Positions 36,806-49,265 of a stretch of 64,000 bases of DNA are shown here, piece by piece. Source of the DNA: Metarhizium brunneum. Its lineage: Eukaryota; Ascomycota; Sordariomycetes; Hypocreales; Clavicipitaceae. The stretch's first letter is position 1; every line of letters starts with the position of its first letter. The notes below the pieces were generated by a model. It did not search any database, had not been told where the DNA came from, and saw only the letters and a list, made by a program, of their open reading frames with translations. Both the position numbers and the translations under genes were made by a program. The DNA lies in assembly GCF_013426205.1 (NCBI RefSeq), contig NC_089426.1:3224001-3288000 (forward strand), read 5' to 3'.

Positions 36806-38510
36806 TGTGAAATTTGTGCTTTTGTATTTGTCGACGGGAGACGTGTGGTGTTGAAAAGCGAAATTTTGGCAAAAAGATTCCCTTGGGTCGTGTGGAAAGT
36901 GGACGCAGCTATTTTGTGCTATTCAGCAGGGTTTTCGACAGCCCCCTGTGGTGGGCGGCCGGTGGGCCACGCCAACCGACGGAAGTCACGTGTGGGGGAC
37001 TGAGAAACCCCAAAACGGAGCCCCGATGCTGAGGGGGGAAAATCGACACCGGATAAACCTATTATCCGACGGTGCATGAGACCGAATTATGCAAATCGTA
37101 CCCCGAATTTTATGCTATGTATTTCATTCATTTGACTACAATTTTGAAGCTGACCCTATCTTAAGGCAGGTACTGTGTCTAGTTAAACATGATGATGAAT
37201 GATATCGCTGCATCACTTCAGCGGCAGGAATTGGCCTGTGCAGATTTGGCAATTTATGCGATTTCTTTCTATATTCTCCCTTGAATCTCAGATATCCCTT
37301 TCTGGATGACAATTGGGTTGCTTCTTTAGCCCCTCCAGCACCAGACATCTTGTGACTGTTCTTCGTCCACAACTCCACTGACACAGCTCAAGGTCCTCAC
37401 GTTGCGCATCTTGAGGTATGGGAAAGGCCGTACTCCGTACAGGACACATCTCTACGCCCTGTCTAAAGGCTGGGCGGCTGAAGCTCTGAATTGACCACGC
37501 AAAAGGGGGGGGCGTCGTGTCTTAGGCCTCAAATTACCCGAGAGGAGTACTCGGTACGGAGTAGCTCAAGCAAGGGATTTAAATAGGGGGTGGTGAGTCG
37601 TTCAAGAGCCGAAACCCGGTAACCAGTCGCGCGCCGACAAGCAGAGTTGTCTCGGGGAGTGTTTGCTTCCAAAAGAAAACAACCGTTTGCCAAGGAGCAA
37701 AGTCGAGGAACGAATACGACCCAGTGGCTCGTCCACTGACTTAGTCGCTGACCGGTAGCATTGTTCAGGGTCAATGTATCGTGCGGATGTTTACCCGTGC
37801 ACCATTTTTTAATAATAACTGCGTGCCTGATGGACCTAGTTTCGCAACAGCACGATGCAGATATCGTACCGGCCTATTCACGACGGTAAGCTCGGCCAGT
37901 TGCTCCAAGCCAGGAGTCAGGACATAATTTTGGCGAAATTATTGCGGCTGGCCATCAGAATGCTTGCCAAAGAATACGGACCATGAACAAAATCAGTGAG
38001 ATTGAAACCAGTGGTAACGTAGACCATATTGTACACTCGATTTCGGGATCTTCCGGTGCTGGACCGGCCTCAGATATCAAAGGCTATTGCTGTCTTCAGA
38101 CGTCTGAAATATTGATGACCTTACAATCCCGGGCCTCCCAGTACAACTGATGCTGCATCCAATACAAGCTAGCTGCTGTAAGACAGGAGAGAATGGATTT
38201 CGAGTTCGTGTAACCACCCAAAGCACGGGCAGTCCCGGTGAAGCACACGGAGCAGGGTATGAAGACCAGGAGGTTGGGGGCGACTGAGGTAATATGTAGT
38301 CAATGGACCACAGCCGGTACGTTGTTCGGCTTGTTCGGCCTGTTTACCGCTGCCTAACCGTCTTGTGTTGGTAGTGTAACCGGATGAGAAAGCCGGGTAT
38401 TCTTAGATAACCCCCTGATGCTTGGAGACGCGTTATAAAAGTCGTAAGCTTACCAAAGTCTGCCAGTGTAGATTGTATCAACAATTCACTAGCTGTATTT
38501 ACTACGCAGC
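36806..38510. other. Intergenic, eS28 promoter side and orphan-gene promoter
   Basis: No gene supported. Two ACTCCGTA/TACGGAGT octamers lie at 37432 and 37555. TATAAAA at 38434-38440 is 71-77 bp before the ATG of the following gene. The stretch is otherwise featureless. Confidence 0.5.
38434..38440 (+). promoter_or_regulatory. TATA box candidate (TATAAAA)
   Basis: It lies 77 bp before the ATG at 38511, the spacing expected for a short fungal leader. It supports 38511 rather than 38920 as the start of the orphan gene. Confidence 0.4.
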
Positions 38511-39981
38511 ATGTTTCAACACTCATCGCAGTTTCTTCTTGCTCGAGTGCCACTCGCCATGGGTACGAGAGCGAACGAGTCCAGTTCGCAGTCTTCGACA
38601 TTGTTACATGCATCTGAGATGACTGACGTCTCGGCCGTGTCAGTAGCAACTCAAGTAACATCATCGGCTTCTGCACCTCTTGGAGGACTTGATATAGAAA
38701 CCAGTGTTTCTAACAAAACACCAGTCATGTGAGTACCATGCCGTAGTTCTTGTCTCGTATCTCGGGGCCTTGCTCCCTAGAATAGACATTTTCCGTTTGC
38801 TTAACCTGCCAGCCAATCTGTTCTGGCCTATTGGGGTTAACTTTCCACCACTCTAAAACATATATTGTGAACAGCCACTAAGAAATGAACTTTATAGTGA
38901 TTCGGATATCGATAACAACATGGAGAGCGAAGCCATGGCTCGTGGACGAGTTACCCTAAGAAGCACGTCAACCTGGCGCCAAACTTGGGAGGCCAATATC
39001 GACGAGGGAACTGAATACTCTCCAGAGGACGCTGCATATTCTAACTTAGAAGACAAAAGACTAAAGCACGCCGAAAGACAGCGTGCTGCCCAAAGCAAGG
39101 GCGTCCAGCTCGGGACCTGGATAGACTCTCAGGTCCTCCAAGAAGACAGAAAGCACGCCGTCACCGGATTCATAGATACCGTAGGCCGCCTACAAACCCA
39201 CGTTCTGCCGGAAACAAAGCACGGAGAGTCGTTGGCCTCGGAGTCCCCCCTGCCCCCTGGCTCCGGCAGGTGCTGGATCAGGTTTTCCAAAATCAAGTTT
39301 TCCGAGCACCTACACGGCCTGGATCACTTGCAAATAAAGGAATATATCCGCGTTCTAAGCGAATCCAGAGAAACCAGGGGCCGCGTTCCGGGCGACGAGG
39401 CGGCGGCCGTACAAGCGGCCAAGTACCGCCTCTCCAAGGACCCGAATTGGGTCAAGTCCAAGAAGCGTTATATCGCGTACAGTGATGCCGAGAGCGGGCT
39501 TGCCCGGGTCCGATCCTCACGAGCTGCCGCGGTGCATTGGGGCCGGACTGGGCCGCTGCCTGTCCATTCCCTTCACTGCGAGGCTAGGACTCGCGAGCGC
39601 CAGTTGCAGGACGTGGGGGTAACCAAGGAGGCTGAAGTGTTGGCACATGGCGGAAATGGAGTTGCTCAAAACCAGGCAGATGGTCGGATGATGGATCGAG
39701 GGCAGGCGGTAGAGGCTGCCGCAGCCACATCTTCCACCGGCCGCCGGATGCTCTTCCGCGAATGGAAAGATGTGCAGAGATTTGACGACATGTGCGGCGT
39801 GCAGGAAACTCCTCGCAGGGGTAAGAGTATACGTCGTGCCAAGATGTATAACGGCATCACGTATGAGCGTCAGACGACGGGTGCTTTTATTGGAAAGCTT
39901 GTCTCGCGGGGTTTATTAATTCATATTGATGGTGAGGACTACTTGGAGCACCGTGTTCTTGCCATGCCCGGGTTCTGTTAG
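38511..39981 (+). CDS. Orphan protein, two exons
   Basis: Model: exons 38511-38728 and 38898-39981, with a GTGAGT donor and TTATAG acceptor in matching phase, giving 433 residues. The second exon alone (353 codons from 38920) is the strongly supported part. The product is charged and soluble, without signal peptide or membrane segment. It has a Ser/Thr-rich start, an Arg/Glu/Lys-rich middle (EDKRLKHAERQRAAQ), a block WIRFSKIKFSEHLHGLDHLQIKEYIRVL that should be helical, and a C-terminal globular-looking part with TTGAFIGKLVSRGLLIHIDGEDYLEHRV, which resembles a small beta-rich or winged-helix fold but matches no family I can name. It may be lineage-specific. The frame is GC-rich and coding-like. 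Confidence 0.65.
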
Positions 39982-41568
39982 AGCCAACGTATTCTGGGCT
40001 CCGTGTACATGTGTATAGAAAATAGTACAGACGTTTCTCCATCCCATGGTTGTGGTGACTACATCTAACCAAACGTAATAGATGGATGAATGGTAGGTAG
40101 CTGGTGAATGAAGGAAGAAATTGGTGTGTATCGATAGTCCCGTGCACTGATCTGATAAGAGTTTAGGTATTGTTGAGAAGCCTCGCAGTTGCAGGTTGAG
40201 ACGCTTGGGGAATCATGTTCTCCAGAAGCTATCGACAGTACACACTCCGTCAGAGACAAGCAAGGCAAATTGCCAAGTAATAGTACTACTATTACTACTA
40301 ATGCCTAGCTCATCACACCGAGACGTCATATTCTGGTTTCTCATGTTGGCCACCGCCCAACAAAACGAATTACCACTGGTTTTGATCGTCCAAGCCCACT
40401 CGATATGTCATATTTGCAATCTGTGCAACAAAGAAAATGCCGGCACCCCCCTGTCCTTGCGGGGTGGCAGTTACGTACGGAGCACTGAGCAGTGAGGAAT
40501 CAATCCATAATTAGGCTCCTTGTTATGTCTCTGAAATCGTGTTCGTGCTTGGGTGGCTGGCGCGCACTGACGAAAACTCCCAGAGTTCATGATCGGCATC
40601 TCGCCTTCCTGAGAGTCGCAGGCAGCAGCTACATCTTGGCAAAGTTCAAGTGTCTATAGTCTGAATCTGATACTCTAATATATGCTGATATTTTGCCAAG
40701 GGGGTACTACCGAGGTCGGGTGGACAACCATTCCCCATCTTGACCATGAAACCGCGCTTCAATACCAAAGAAGAGTCATGCGCAACGACCGAGTCTGTCC
40801 AGCCGAATTGGCCTGTCTGCAGCGGCCCAACTACTATCCTTGACGCAACCACGTTTGTGATTATTTTGCCAAGGTTCCTGTATTCCACAAAACTATCCAT
40901 AATTTCGGCCGTGGCGAATCCAGAATCGCCAAGACAAATCATGGAGTTTGCCGAGTTGAAGGAATTGGCATGGCGGGAAAATGGCTTTGAACAACCTTGA
41001 CGTGGAATGCTCCTTGGGTTTTCAGCACACTGAATCTTTGTTCATGCTTATGCAGCTATAACTCAGCCAAAGAGACTTCACCAGATGAGCATTGCGGCAC
41101 GGCAGGAGCATCATGAGTACATCTTCTTCCCTCAATTGACAATTAGAGATGAGTCTGGTACTATTCTATCCACCACTCCCTCCCCACTCCGCAATGACAC
41201 AGAGCCCATTTGTTAATTGTACAAACAAATACCTTTCAACGAATCAAGAATTGATTGCAGTGAAGACACTAAGCAACTTCAGAGCAATGGACGGATATGA
41301 GATATGGACAACCTGCAACCACGCCTCCACGGCGAACGATGCTGAGTCTCGAATGGTCAATGATTAACTAGGATTATGATTGAAAACCCGACAAATGAAA
41401 CAAAGAAATGCCAAGGCAATTCGTATATATGTTGGTGAATCAGAGATTGCGTCAAAGTATTTCGTCGTAGTAAAAGCATAACTAAACGGGGTATAACGTC
41501 CGTCATCACCGGACAAGTCATTAGATGTAAACGGGTTTTGAAAAAAAAAAAGCCTTCATGACATATCA
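39982..41568. other. Intergenic, nothing recognised
   Basis: Between the orphan gene and the 3' end of the RBR gene. A minus frame at 40646-40942 (98 codons) and a plus frame at 40740-41000 overlap each other and show no domain. An A-run at 41540-41551 sits just after the RBR stop codon in the minus sense. Confidence 0.45.
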
Positions 41569-43629
41569 TTAGGACTCAACCACCGTTGGCACAGCGTCTT
41601 CCGGCCAGGATGGTGCGTCCACCACGGCGTATTTCAAGCCGTCTTGCTCCTGCAGCTCTTTGCACAATACCTCGATTGCCAAGGTCCACCTTGCCGTGGT
41701 TCGAGATTGACGCTCGCCGAAGATGCTGTGGAATTGTCCCGCTTCTTGTTTATGTTTGTCGATTAACTCGTCCCTTGCCTTTCGCTGCCCGTCAGCCTGG
41801 TCCTGGAGATCTGTTTCATGCTTCTCGAGGAGCTCCTCCATTCTTTTCTCCTGGCGATCTCGCATCATATTGATCTTGGACTGATGTTGTCTTTCCATGT
41901 CGTCGCGCAAGTTGTACTGGATCCCCAAATCTCGAAGGTTTTGCTCAGTGACAATCCGTGGTGGCAGGGCTGATCCGTTTGGATTTTGCCCTAAACCATC
42001 GCAGTAGGCCTCCATATGCTTTATCCGTACTCGAATGCTTTTCTCTGCTTGCTCGAGTGATTGCCGAAGTTCTAGCTCTTCCGCAATTTGACGATCGTCA
42101 AGGTGACTAGTTTCCCTCGAATGCTTCTGAGACAGCTGTTCTTCTTCCTCGACTTGCTGGTTCATTAGTGCAATCCCCTCCGCAGCATGCCTTGCTTTCA
42201 GAGAGCTCTCAGCAGAGCATCTGAAGTCCAGAAGTCGTTGCTTCTCTTGCTCTTGGGATGCCCTCAATGCCATCATACTGGGGTGTGATGCTGATCGTTC
42301 TTCGCACTCCTGTCGTTCGGCTTCTCGTACTGCCTTTGCCTGGGCTGCTCGCTCCTCTTCCTCCTTCCTCCTTCTAGCCAGTCCTTCCTCTCCATTGCAA
42401 ACATTGGGACAGCCAACTGCGCTATCCCAGACACCTCCACAAGAGTGGCAGAATTGTGCACTGCAGGCGCATGTCGTCGGGCCAATGCTATCCGAGAGCT
42501 CTACCAACTTACGACACCTATAGCAACGGCGCCAGCTGCTTCGTCCCCCAATCTTGAGTGCATCTAAGAGTTCCCAGTCTCCGGGACAGTGAATTCCAAT
42601 GGAATGCGCTGACTGTTTACATGTAGAGCAAACTTTTGTCTGGCACTTCAGACAAGTAACTGCAGACGGCAACTTGGGGTCCAATCTTTTCAAAGGCGGT
42701 ATAAACTCTCCACAAAGCGTGCTGCAGCAAAAGATCCTCGACTCGGATGGTGTGCTATATTGGTGAACTGCCTTCAAGAACGATTCCTGAACATCAAGAT
42801 CAAGAGACTGCTTCAGAGCATCAGCCGGCACTGGCTGCGCGCAGCAGCTTGGAGGCATGCGCGTCTCATGGTTGATCGCCTGAATCACCAGGTCCCTGAT
42901 ACAATCGGTACAGTGTGCATGGCCGCATGGTAAGCTTTTCAGTCCGTTGGTCTTGTTAAAGGCAGCTTGACAGGCGAAGCAGGAGCTAAGTGATGAACAC
43001 AAGTTAGCATACCCCAAGTCATGGCCGGCCTGAAAGGATGGGCCATCAGTAGGAACTCAGAAGGAGAGCTTGTTCACATACACTGGAGTGTCAAACAGGC
43101 GAGTTGGCTTCTTTCTGAGCCTCATTCTGTTTCGAAATCCTGTGGTTACACCTGATATGCTCTTCCTCGTGCTAACGCTGAATATGCTCTGGCCAGAGCT
43201 GTCGATGACAAGACTTGGCTTCCGAAACCTCGGTTCTTCGTGAACGGTGTCGATTTGGGAAATGTACTTTTCATATGAGGCAAAGTTCAAAGCCTTGCAA
43301 TGAGGTTTGTTGATACTGCTGTCGAAGGACGAGAGCTTTGGACTAACGCCGCCATATATAGACGAGTGAGGCGTGAGATATGTTGTCGACGCTTCTGAAA
43401 TGGTGGAAAATGTCTGCTCTCGTGAGGTAGACTCGGTTGAATCAGACGCGCTCGAAGTGACACGCTGAGCTTCTGCGACAGACGGCAAGGTGGCCATGAT
43501 GCCCAGACCGTGAGCCTTCTTTAACAACTCGCGATCATATACGAGTTCTGACTTGCCAGCACGCAGGTGCATCACCTCGGTGCAATAAAGGGCATCTTCC
43601 AGCTCGGGAATATGGGTGGTAGTGTCCAT
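41569..43629 (-). CDS. RBR (RING-IBR-RING2) protein lacking the catalytic Cys
   Basis: Two minus-strand exons, 43629-43082 and 42985-41569, give 654 residues. Exon 1 codes a Ser/Thr-rich N-terminus. RING1 starts at C185 (CFAC, then CGHAHCTDC), an IBR follows (CCSTLC, CLKCQTKVCSTC), and RING2 has C337, C340, C355, C357, C362 and C365. The remaining ~250 residues are a Glu/Gln/Arg-rich coiled coil. RBR proteins are E3 ligases that take ubiquitin onto a RING2 cysteine within a GC-x(2)-HM-x-C pattern. Aligned by spacing, that position is Ile350 (SDSIGPTTCAC), and the following His-Met is also replaced. The zinc ligands remain, so the fold may persist without thioester chemistry. It could act as a RING-only ligase, a regulator, or be inactive. 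Target unknown. Confidence 0.85.
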
Positions 43630-46600
43630 GATAGCTGTTTTCCCTAGTCTCACTTCCCGCTGCAGCAATGATCGGTGATGATGGGGTTTGTACCTTTTGT
43701 CGAACAATACAACAGGGGCACCCGGATTATGTCTTCACGAGCCGCAACAACACAACATACCGCCCACGAGTCGACCTGGGGCCACGCACAATCAAATACA
43801 TTTTGCCGACGCATAGGAGGGCGTGAATCATGAAACCAACAAAAGTCGGGCAATCGAGTGTGTGATCTAAGTGAACTGCAAGTAGGGGGTGTGTGGAGGA
43901 CGGGACATGGGCTGGACTGGATGGGCTCATCCAAGACAAGCGGCACAGATCCGCCTCGCGATAGGCGCCATTCTCAAGATGGGACGGGAATGTCTGAGAG
44001 CGACGGCGACCAGGAGACTAGGCAGGCAAGCAGGGTCTCAGAAATAAGGAAAGCTAGGGTCAACCAGGGCTTCTGAAGGGATCGGAGCGCTGGGGCGAGC
44101 AAATTCCTAGCACTGCTCAGCCATATGAGAAAATGCCAATGACCAACAGAAGGGGGGGGTGGAGAATCGAGATGGCATCGCGAAGTGACGGCTTATTGTT
44201 TTGTATGGGGCCCAACAAGAGCACGACGTACATACGGAGTACAGAGCACGGCTTCCTTGCCTGTGTATCAGGTAGAGGAGAAGACTGCAGAATGAGTAAG
44301 AAAAGGGACTAGAACAGGGGCAATATTGCTTGTTGGCCCTGGTCGCCATGCTTTGCTCCTGAATCTGATGGCCTGATGCCAACGAAAAGAAGCAAAGTCG
44401 CATCCGGTGTTGGCAACACTTGCGTACACCAAGCACATGCAAAACGTTGGAGATGTATGCAATATTCCGCACAGGGCCAAGTGATGCGGAGTTAGCAGAC
44501 CGAGTGAGGCTCATCGGGATAGAGAGACGGAGGGAGGGTCGATTGAAAGAGCGGATGTGGCGGCAACATTCAATGCTTGACATGCATCTAGATCAATCAA
44601 TCATTACAATGCCGGAGGGCTGTTGGGCTTGCTGGTTAGCAGGTCACTTACACATTGATTGACTCGCACATCAATCATCGATGGCAGCTGCGAGGGTGGT
44701 GGTACCTGCCCTCTGGATTGTTTGATTACCGTAAAGTTTAATCATAATCCTTGACTGACACCGACGCACTGATGGGGTGACCGTGGAGCCGGGGAGAAGG
44801 GAAGAGGGGGGAAGCTCAGTGCTATCGTGTTAGTAGCCTCTGGCTGTAGCCCAGCTGCCAACTGCCAACTGCCAATTATTTGGCTCTTGCCAATTACGAC
44901 CAACCTTTTTCACGGAAGGAGCAACTTTTTTTTTTCTCGGTCCAGCGCTGAATGATCGCGCCAACATCCAAATGTCAATCGTCTCGTCTTTCTACCACCC
45001 AGCGTGCCCATAACCCATCGTCTTCATCACCAATCGCTGTCTGATATTAATTTTCAAATCCAGAACCCGCTTAACATTGTACCTCATATGCAGTGAAGAC
45101 ATGGCCATTCCTTGTACTCTGTTGTACGTCGTTGCACTCGTAATACGCAGTTTACAAATATTTGTCAGGAATTTGCAGGGCTACGGGCCAACGGGAGAGG
45201 CTTGAACGAATCGTCCAAGGTCAAACTGCTGGTGTGCAAGCCCTAGCCCCCGCAGCTAGCAAGGCCAGCTAACAGTCTCTCATTACGGAGCAACCAAGTC
45301 AGGGATCTTATTAGTGGCATATCCTGTGGCAAATTGTAGTAGTGTTGTGGTCCGGGAGGTGGACAACTACGTCAATTCTCCGAGCAATGGATTGCTACCT
45401 CAGCTCGGTCCATCAGATAACTGCCGTCTTGACAACAAGGGCCACGCCACTCTCTGGCACGTACGGAGTACATACGATACATACAATATGGAGCGAGTGG
45501 CTGCCGAAGGCCGGCAAATATGTATCGACAAGCCGCTCAAAAACACAAGGCAAACACCATCTCATCTCAAAGTCAAGTAGCCTGCCTATTGCCGGCGATA
45601 CTGAAGGAAAGGCCGTCGACTAGAGTCGAGTGCAGCGAGCACTTGCCATTCATTCTTGTGGGACTCCCAACTAGCCTGAGTGTCCCATCATCTTGTTGGC
45701 TTGTTAAAATACGACCAGCAGCGTCTGCCTGTTCGCCTATCCATTTTAGCGCAACCGCTGGTCGCACTGCCAGTTTCCGGGTAAATCCGCCATGTATCCA
45801 CCCCAGTCCAGTGGCTGTTCATCTGGCGGAGTCTGGAGAACCAACCATCTGATCGGTCTGCCAGCCAGCAGCATCGGTCTACATCGAGAAATTAGAGTAC
45901 CTACCGAGTAGGTAGTTACTACATATATATTCAAGCAGAGATGAAGCTCTCAGAAGATCCCTGGGTCATGGCTATCATCATTCTTTAAGCCACCGGTTAA
46001 TTCCAATGTGAGCGAGAGAGAGAGTATGCTTAAAATTCTACCCTGCCATCGCTTTCAGGAATCGTCCTAACGATTTGATGGGGGAGTATTTGGAAATGAT
46101 CAAAAGCGGCCGAGGCGGGTCAACCTGACCCACTGCGTACGGCCCAAAAAGACGGTTCATCCCTGATCCATCGAGACAATACGGAGTAATAGTGAGCGCA
46201 ACGGTTGATGGTTGGCAGGCAACGCAGGGACCGGTCGACCACCTCCCTACGATTTGTCCTCTTTGCCAAACGCGACAGGTGATTAACTCCGTTCTGATTC
46301 CTGAGCTGTGACGGGCCAACAATGTTTTCGCCTGCCAAGTGTAATATTGCATTAATTATCACATCCGGGTACAGACCGTATCACAGCCGAATCAGACGAA
46401 TCCACAGCAACCTAGTGACGTCTCAAGCAATTCAGAACAAAAACAAGGGCAAACGCAGGGCAGGACACTCCGTGCCACACCTTTCTCTGCTCCAAATCGT
46501 CTCCTTCTATGATTGCGCTTGGCCAATCAAGAGGGGATTAGTAGAAGAAGCAAATTTCTCCGTATTGTACTCCGTTACCTGCTCGCTCAGGGTCGATGGC

Positions 46601-49265
46601 ACGATACATTCCGATGTCGCCTCGTCCTGCTCCCTGGGTGTGACTCTGGAATCAAGTTGCACGGAACTTCATAGATGTCAGCGCCGACATTGCTAGCATT
46701 CCCGTTACTGCACCACCTTCATCATATATTCAAAGCGCGCAATTTGCGTCCCGAGTCTGACTTCGCGCGAGCTTCAGGCCAATGCCTGTGAAACAAAAGG
46801 CTACAGTCAGTCACGGGCTTGACTTAACCAACGGCAGTTGTTCCCGCCCCGCCCAATTGGGAGCGGTGTGAGCACGACTTGAAGTCTCTGAGAAAAATGT
46901 GAGACTTGGTTCCTTAATCGCACGCCAAAGGGCTATGAATCAAGAACAAAAGAGGACAACGATGGCTGAGTTTTCAGCCCACTGCTCTCTCAGCAGGTTG
47001 AGTTAACCCAGCGCTACGGTTCAACCATGACTACGGAGTGATGGAGCAAGCATTGTCTCGACAATGGAGTTACAGAGGCCAAACTGGGGCAGTTTGCGTG
47101 TCGTTGCAGGCTTGCAATATTCATGGTCCCCTAGCAGCTTCTCAGCCTAGGTGTGTTGAAAATTTTGGTGCGCTAGCACTCTATAGCTTGACGAAGGAAC
47201 ATTGCAACGAAACAATTTGGCAAGCTATACTCCAGGTGGGTACCACGCTGGATTCGCGCTGGAACATGTCACGCCTTACTTCATAAGGCTCGTGATCATC
47301 TTTTTCGTGGTACACGGTGAAGATCGCTGGGGCACTTGGTGCCTTGAGATAGACACGCCAAGGCGCCTATTGCCGAAAACTAGTACATACATAGCTTCGG
47401 AGTCTTGCCATCCGGGGGTTCCCTATGTTTTATTTGCTTTTTTCAATAGGTGGGACAGTCAATGGCGCCAACTAGCCATCATCAGATGGTAGCAAATGAA
47501 AAGAAACGAGCCGGTGGCTTGAGCGGGCACGGAAAACAACTCTCCGAGAGGTATTTGTGTATGTGCGCGCATACCGAGAGACTTCCACAACTGTAGCAAG
47601 ATCGAGGTCGTCGTTCGATCTTTAGTGCCGTCAACAATCGAGGCATTCTTGTGCATCCCAGACAGTGGCTGTCATGAGGTTCTTCCCTGTTTCTCGGTCG
47701 GCGTATCAAGTGAAGCGGAAGCAGACGATGGAACCCTGCATTTCCGTTTATCTTGCAAGATATGGCTGACCGCAGTGTTGACCGCCGACAGCTCGTCTGA
47801 TTTGTTATTTCAAGCTTGGTCAGCCTGCCCAGTTCAAGCGCAAGGCCGTTCCCATTCACACACTGGTCGGGGATACTAGTAAGTAGTTATGTTCCCGAAC
47901 TATCATGAGCTAGGCAAGGCGAGACAGTTGCCGTCCATTTCGGCGAGGTCTCGCCTGAAGCGTGCCAGACACCGAGCACCTGAGATAGCCAAGGCTCCAA
48001 AACATCAAGGGTAGAGCCTGATGTAGAGGCGTGGCATCTCATCTGAGATGGCAAACGCAACTTGCCAGGTGCTCGCTGACGTATCTGCATCATTTGAGGA
48101 TGGTGGTTCTGTCAAGGCGTCTTGCTAATGTCGTGTATAAGAGCGGCGCTTAATAATATCATGGCCAGGTGGGACCAGACTTCATTTGACCGTCGATTGG
48201 TCGCTATTCTACTCCGTATCAGTGCGCAAAAACTAAGCATCTCGTTTCTTTTTCTCATCAACTACCGGGCGTCATTGAACAGGCTTATAAGGAGGCACAA
48301 GTGCAGAATAGCTGGTGGAATAATGGTAGCAATATTGTCTTGACAAAAATGAAAAGGGACAGGGGAAAAGAAAGACGTGCAAAAAAATGAAAATAAAAAT
48401 AAAAATAAAATAAAATAAAAGGGGGGGTGCACGAGGACTCTACATCATGCGAATGCCAAATGCCGCGGAAACTCTGACACAATTCGAGTCGGCTTCCGGG
48501 TGTATGCCTGGGATTTTGGAAGTTGTCACTTGGAACGTATTCGTTTCTGTACACGCTATTGATGACGCCTTTTCTGTATTGCCAACGAAAATGTTGGCTG
48601 TCCTCGGTTTTCGTGGTAACGATTTGCGCTTGCTAATACTCTGCCACCATCTGTCAGCTTAGGCGTCGGGTCAATATTGATAAATCGATGGCTGTAGCAA
48701 CACGGCCAGAAATATCATGATATATTTCGTTCTCTGTTGACGAGTGTTTCCTCTTGGACAAGGCCCAATGCAGCGGGGTGCAAAGTTCGACCAACTCGGA
48801 CATATGAAACGAAATACATGCCGAAGCGGGCTACAGTCATTTTGGGTCATGTTGAATGTATATTCGGAGAGAGACGCATTTCAATTGACAAGGGACGTGT
48901 GTGTATGACACCAAACTCTCGCGTACTCGAACCTTCTTTCGTTTGTGCAGCTATCGATGGAACACACCTTACTATGGAACAGCAGATGTGAATGACCGGG
49001 ACAATAGCAAGATGGACTGTATGTCTACATGTATGCTGGCCGAGATTGTGGCACAGTTTCGGTTCTGGTCTGGCTGCAGTTGCAACATTGAATGCTCTTG
49101 CCGTACGTGTAAGTGACTGTAACCAGTGGTACTGTGCCAAAACAACGGCATCAAGGACTTCCCAACAACACCAACCCGTGACGGGGTCGATCAGCATCAT
49201 TATTATTCCTTCAGGCCAATTTCCTTCGAGACCGATCCTATCTTCAGACACATAGAGTTACGATA
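43630..49265. other. 5.6-kb gene-poor accessory-like stretch
   Basis: No supportable gene. Frames on both strands (for example 44107-44583 and 47482-47859) are short and without domains. Exact octamers TACGGAGT/ACTCCGTA occur at 44233, 45462, 46180, 47032 and 48211. Other visible items are a CCAACTG tandem near 44857-44875 and an AAAAT-type A-rich microsatellite at 48385-48420 followed by a run of Gs. Remnants of older genes may be present but could not be shown. Confidence 0.45.

Noticed and set aside
46117..46131. GGGTCA-n3-TGACCC inverted repeat resembling a nuclear-receptor site
   Set aside because: Fungi lack such receptors and a single short dyad is expected by chance.
48385..48427. 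A-rich microsatellite followed by a G-run
   Set aside because: Ordinary simple repeat.
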